A stretch of DNA of 64,000 bases. It comes from Isoetes taiwanensis. Lineage: Eukaryota > Streptophyta > Lycopodiopsida > Isoetales > Isoetaceae. This document shows positions 62,202 to 64,000 of this stretch, piece after piece. The notes beneath the pieces were generated by a model. It saw only the letters and a list, made by a program, of their open reading frames with translations. It made no database searches and was not told the DNA's origin. The stretch is taken from assembly GCA_021234155.1 (NCBI GenBank), contig JAJEKV010000002.1:26963299-27027298 (forward strand), given 5' to 3'. The position numbers and the translations under genes are program-made. How positions within the stretch are numbered: the first letter of the stretch is position 1; every line of letters begins with the position of its first letter.

Positions 62202-63425
62202 TCATCTCAGCAGATTTTCTACAATGGTGGATAGTGGGTAGCCGCACACATGCGAACTACAATCATGGATAGTGGGTAGCAGAACCTGGCCTTGACCGCC
62301 CTTGCCTTGGCTCCACCGAGGCCTTTTCGAAATCCTAGAAATGGTTCAAGTTTTGTTTTTTCATGAGAAAAGGGCTTTCATTATAAGCCCTTGGATCTTT
62401 TTGAATTAAAAGATGGTTTTCTTTGTAAGCCCTCCGATCTTAACCATTGAGGAGGATGAAACAAAAATTGCACAAATTGCATGCAAAAACTTGGTGCACT
62501 CTAGATGTACTGATTAGTATGCCTCGTGCAATACGCCCATGAAATCATATGAAAACCATGCCAAAAAGCGTACAAAATCACAAAAAAAGCCCCTGTTAGA
62601 ATGCTAGATATTCATTGAGATTCATTCCTCCTTTGACATTCCACATCACCTCCCATTATATGTCCTCATTGTTGTTTTTGCAAAAAGCAGCCAATTCAAT
62701 GCCTTGGTTCGGTCAGAAGACAAGAATGAGAAATGCAATTAACGGAAGTATTCCACACCTGCAACTACTAAAATCCAACAGATTATGTACAATTGTATTG
62801 GATTGGACTGCCAATTTCTCTTTAGTATATCACACACAAATAAATTTTGGACAGTTTTAAAACTCCAGTTCATCTCTCGAGACCTTCCTTTTTGATAAAA
62901 TTGAAGCCAGTGTTAATAAGATATTCTTCTATTCTGCATCAGTTTGAAAGATGCAAAAAAAGAACATAAAAGAAGATGCATTTGTACCTCTTTTATTTCT
63001 CCCTACTGACAAAGGATGTGTGAAGGTACACTGGTCATCAACCACATACCAGATTCTTGGCTTGCTCCAAGTCCTCGAATGGCGTCCATGCTATCGGGAT
63101 GGCTCGATAGTCGAGTCTTGGTGATCTGCTTGGAAAAGCAAGCTCCACAGGCGCTGGCAAGTCGGAATGGGTCTGTGCACTTATTAATAGGGACATGTTA
63201 ATGGTTCCATTGATTATACTCTAAACCCTATATGGTTGCCATGTACATGTCGTTGGTGTTGACATGTACTAGTGACATGGCAATATAATATATATATATA
63301 CAAGTTTTTTGATCGATCGTAAGGTGTATGTTCCAGTTTACGCATGTTCTGGTTGTGGACATTGCGGTTTGTTCATGTTCCAGTTGCATGTTTTAGTTTA
63401 TGTATGTTCTAATTTTCTAAGGGTT
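62202..63425. other. Non-coding end of duplication block (copy B)
   Basis: Counterpart of 13392-14654. Inverted repeat at 63237-63284. No gene is supported. Confidence 0.5.
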
Positions 63426-64000
63426 TACGAAGATTCTCCCTTAAATTTCCCTAGGTGTTATGAAATTTTTCTGGATTTCAGTTAGAAGTTGATATACTCT
63501 ATTTTAAGTCGAAAAGCCAAGTCCTGAGCCTTACCAGATATTACCCTTTACAAACTGAGGCCGTTGATGTTGATCAGCTCGCAAGGGTGGAAGTGCAATA
63601 GATCTTGGAATTGGCAACTGCAGCAGATGCCCAAGAAGCAGCGAAAGAGGATCCGAAAATTAGAGGCATCCAATACCTCTACCTGGGAAATAGGGACTGC
63701 ATCGTAGAGGGGTACTACTTTACCGTGCTTCTATAGTCCTATGATGATATCTGCTAGAAGTTAGTATGGAAAGACATCCCCACTTACTTTGTTCCTGAGC
63801 TTCTACAATATTCTATTTGGTTCTTTTGGATCCATTTAATTTTTGCATCAGAAGGGTTGGTAGTTGCCATAGCTCTATTCATGTAAGGAAGGTTCGTAGT
63901 TCTATGTGTCTTTTTAGAAGTACCGATATATAGTTTCGAAAATTCAAGTATTGGTGCTTGGATTTATTGTCGAAAATTATATGTGTTATTGCACTAGATG
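63426..64000. other. Unique sequence after duplication; possible coding relic
   Basis: On the plus strand 63555-63736 can be read as TEAVDVDQLARVEVQ, stop TAG, then ILELATAADAQEAAKEDPKI and RGIQYLYLGNRDCIVEGYYF before a final stop. Codon use looks coding-like, but no family is recognised and there is an internal stop. The rest has nothing recognisable. Confidence 0.3.

Larger units (their letters stand above)
48812..63425. repeat. Long direct duplication, copy B
   Basis: Second copy of the 1-14654 block, offset by about 48.81 kb. Its left junction is near 48812 as far as the window shows, and its right junction is at about 63425. It is generally the cleaner copy for LINE ORF1 (second half), the start of ORF2 and ORF3, while copy A is cleaner for the start of ORF1 and for the endonuclease-RT linker region. 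No target-site duplication or terminal repeat is visible at the block edges, so the whole block does not look like one transposon. Confidence 0.95.

Noticed and set aside
48812-63425. The whole 14.6-kb block as a single giant transposon
   Set aside because: No terminal repeats or target duplications are visible at its edges, and its contents are independent nested insertions.

Overview
The window looks like a repeat-rich stretch of a land-plant nuclear genome. The signs are a plant L1-type LINE, a degenerate Copia LTR element, a PLS-type pentatricopeptide repeat (PPR) gene, a plant-type enoyl-CoA hydratase gene with introns, and a fragment of plastid biotin carboxylase. Biotin carboxylase as a separate plastid protein argues against grasses. 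PPR style and repeat content would fit a fern or another large-genome plant, but the species cannot be fixed from this sequence. I see no gene that is clearly intact and cellular; the recognisable genes are pseudogenes or have reading frames broken by sequence error.

Layout. Positions 1-14654 and 48812-63425 are two copies, in the same orientation, of one block of about 14.6 kb. Copy A probably starts before the window. In order, each copy holds: AT-rich sequence; a full-length LINE of about 6.9 kb with target-site duplications (TSDs) and three ORFs; a 331-bp terminal-inverted-repeat MITE flanked by TTAA; a plastid biotin carboxylase pseudogene on the minus strand; a second 331-bp MITE of the same family; a poly(A)-tailed retroelement fragment with hairpin tandem repeats; and an acidic protein fragment on the minus strand. 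The 34 kb between the copies holds a retroelement 3' end (17.2 kb), a degenerate Copia element (18.6-23.9 kb, minus), long unrecognised stretches (24-35 kb), a GC-rich hairpin (35.25-35.39 kb), an enoyl-CoA hydratase/isomerase pseudogene (35.76-37.83 kb, plus), a broken PPR gene (39.0-41.5 kb, minus), a tRNA-like SINE head (43.2 kb), several short tandem duplications and a long CTAT microsatellite.

The most instructive signal comes from comparing the two copies. They are almost identical except at CAG, CTG and similar CHG-context sites, where one copy or the other is garbled (CAG read as CG, CGA or CGT; CTG read as CG). Each copy is sometimes the good one, and the garbling accounts for most LINE frameshifts. 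This pattern fits base-calling error at plant CHG methylation better than real mutation, so many apparent lesions here may be artefacts. The best biological candidates are a small third ORF in the LINE that overlaps the ORF2 stop codon, and a pair of TTAA-flanked MITEs that bracket a captured biotin carboxylase gene fragment.
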